From assembly GCA_964514665.1 (NCBI GenBank), contig CAZESH010000246.1:1-6718 (forward strand): a stretch of DNA of 6,718 nucleotides, written 5' to 3'. This document shows, in pieces, positions 6,071 to 6,718 of the stretch. The stretch's first letter is position 1, and each line of letters starts with the position of its first letter. The stretch comes from CAZESH01 sp964514665 (GTDB taxonomy: Bacteria > Bacillota > Bacilli > Paenibacillales > KCTC-25726). The translations under genes were made by a program, and so were the position numbers. A model generated the notes under the pieces. It saw only the letters and a program-made list of their open reading frames with translations. It was not told the origin of the DNA and made no database searches.

Positions 6071-6099
6071 TTTGCAAGCGTCACCATAAGATTTGCAAG
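6071..6099. promoter_or_regulatory. Direct repeat TTTGCAAG, 21 bp apart, upstream of the oxidoreductase promoter
   Basis: TTTGCAAG occurs at 6071-6078 and 6092-6099, 21 bp start to start, or two helical turns. Viewed on the minus strand, 10 of the first 12 bases agree (CTTGCAAAnnTT). The proximal copy ends 7 bp from the -35 of the oxidoreductase promoter, at about -43 to -50, and the distal one at about -64 to -71. This arrangement is typical of AraC-family activators. A YesN-type partner of the kinase could be such a protein, but that is inference. The proximal copy also falls within a weak cre-like match (6072-6087). Confidence 0.45.
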
Positions 6100-6123
6100 G
6101 TTTCATCTACAGCAAGCCCAAAC

Positions 6124-6152
6124 TTGACATTCGTGGATATTTGATTTTTCAT
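6124..6152 (+). promoter_or_regulatory. Promoter of the LacI-family regulator
   Basis: A perfect -35 TTGACA (6124-6129), a 17-base spacer and a -10 TTTCAT (6147-6152, 4 of 6 positions) place the start point near 6159, about 30 bases before the coding start. It diverges from the oxidoreductase promoter, with some 60 bp between the two -35 elements. Confidence 0.55.
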
Positions 6153-6173
6153 TAAGGTATGTTGTGCATTTAT

Positions 6174-6179
6174 GGAGGT
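6174..6179 (+). promoter_or_regulatory. Ribosome binding site of the LacI-family regulator
   Basis: GGAGGT, followed by a 9-base spacer and ATG 6189. This is a strong Shine-Dalgarno sequence that fixes the start. Confidence 0.7.
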
Positions 6180-6188
6180 CACTGCGAA

Positions 6189-6718
6189 ATGACGGTTACA
6201 ATTAAAGATATTGCCGAACAGGCCGGCGTCAGTTTTTCCACCGTTTCCAAGGCGCTGCGGAACAGTCCGCTCGTGCAGGAAAGCACAAAGCGAAAAATTC
6301 TCGAGCTCGCGGAGGGAATGGGTTATGTGCCCAACATTGCCGCCAGAAAGCTTGTCAGCAAGAAAAGCGGCGCATTCGGGGTCATTTGGCCTTCCGTGGA
6401 AAGAGCCACTCCGTCCGTGCTGATGACGAAAACTAATGAGCTGCTGGAAGACCTCGGCTATACGACGCTTTTTTCCATCAATCGCGTGAATTCGGCGATA
6501 GAAGCTTTCGTCCGCTTTCAGGTGGATGCGATATTGCTGTTTGATGACCGAGATCATGCCTTGGAAGACCACTCCCACATCCAGACGAGCATACCGATTC
6601 TTTACTATGGAGTGGCCAATACAACGGCTTATCCGACCATTGATGTGAAGCGGCGCAAGTCGATCGAATTGGCTGTCGATTACCTTTTGTCGCTGGGACA
6701 TCGGAAAATCGCCTATAT
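6189..6718 (+). CDS. LacI-family transcriptional regulator, 3' end beyond the window (partial)
   Basis: There are 176 complete codons before the right edge; full members are about 330-350 residues, so roughly half is present. Residues 4-23 (TIKDIAEQAGVS followed by FSTVSKAL) form the helix-turn-helix, with recognition helix residues around F16, S17 and T18. The hinge helix is NIAARKL (49-55), with L55 the conserved leucine that wedges into the operator minor groove. The ligand-binding domain starts at GAFGVIWPS (about 61-69) and continues through LLEDLGY, VDAILLFDD, IPILYYG and SLGHRKIAY, as in sugar-binding LacI/GalR proteins. The stretch after the first strand is atypical: the common aromatic/phenylalanine segment that helps form the sugar pocket is replaced by ERATPSVLMTKTN. 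It is transcribed away from the oxidoreductase gene and is the obvious candidate to bind the palindrome at 6018-6027. The inducer is unknown. Confidence 0.92.
   Translation, partial: MTVTIKDIAEQAGVSFSTVSKALRNSPLVQESTKRKILELAEGMGYVPNIAARKLVSKKSGAFGVIWPSVERATPSVLMTKTNELLEDLGYTTLFSINRVNSAIEAFVRFQVDAILLFDDRDHALEDHSHIQTSIPILYYGVANTTAYPTIDVKRRKSIELAVDYLLSLGHRKIAY

Noticed and set aside
6081..6701. 206-residue open frame on the minus strand
   Set aside because: It is antisense to the LacI-family gene, shows no recognisable domain, and has no convincing ribosome site. The plus-strand frame has clear family motifs.

Overview
The window looks like chromosomal DNA from a Gram-positive Firmicute, most likely of the Paenibacillaceae (Paenibacillus/Cohnella type). 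The basis is: a YesM-type sensor kinase, purine-rich GGAGG-type ribosome binding sites before every gene, Bacillus-type catabolite-responsive (cre-like) elements, a lipoprotein-type solute-binding protein, and intermediate base composition. The genus is an inference; no rRNA or marker gene is present.

Layout from right to left. (1) 6189-6718, + strand: the first 176 codons of a LacI-family repressor, cut by the window edge. (2) 6014-6188: a divergent control region with a promoter on each strand, a 10-bp palindrome at the predicted start point of the leftward promoter, and two TTTGCAAG repeats exactly 21 bp apart. (3) 4712-5983, - strand: a Gfo/Idh/MocA-family NAD(P)-dependent oxidoreductase, closed by a strong intrinsic terminator (4664-4696). 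(4) 1564-4541, - strand: a complete tripartite TRAP transporter in the order dctQ-dctM-dctP. dctQ and dctM abut exactly (TAAATG). dctP follows after 107 bp, with a perfect cre consensus in the gap, a TTG start and its own terminator. (5) 1-1461, - strand: the N-terminal 487 residues of a YesM-family sensor histidine kinase, cut by the left edge within its ATPase region.

Together these read as a carbon-source utilisation locus. An extracytoplasmic lipoprotein (DctP) captures a carboxylate-type solute, DctQM imports it with an ion gradient, and the oxidoreductase probably acts on the imported compound or a derivative. The LacI-type protein and the kinase are the likely local regulators, and the cre-like sites suggest a CcpA overlay. 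The substrate cannot be read from the sequence; a sugar acid such as a uronate or aldonate is a reasonable guess.

No mobile element, CRISPR array, tRNA or rRNA was seen, and no intergenic gap exceeds 300 bases. I found no radically new system. The most interesting material is the regulatory architecture: three or four candidate LacI/CcpA-type sites and a helically phased direct repeat.
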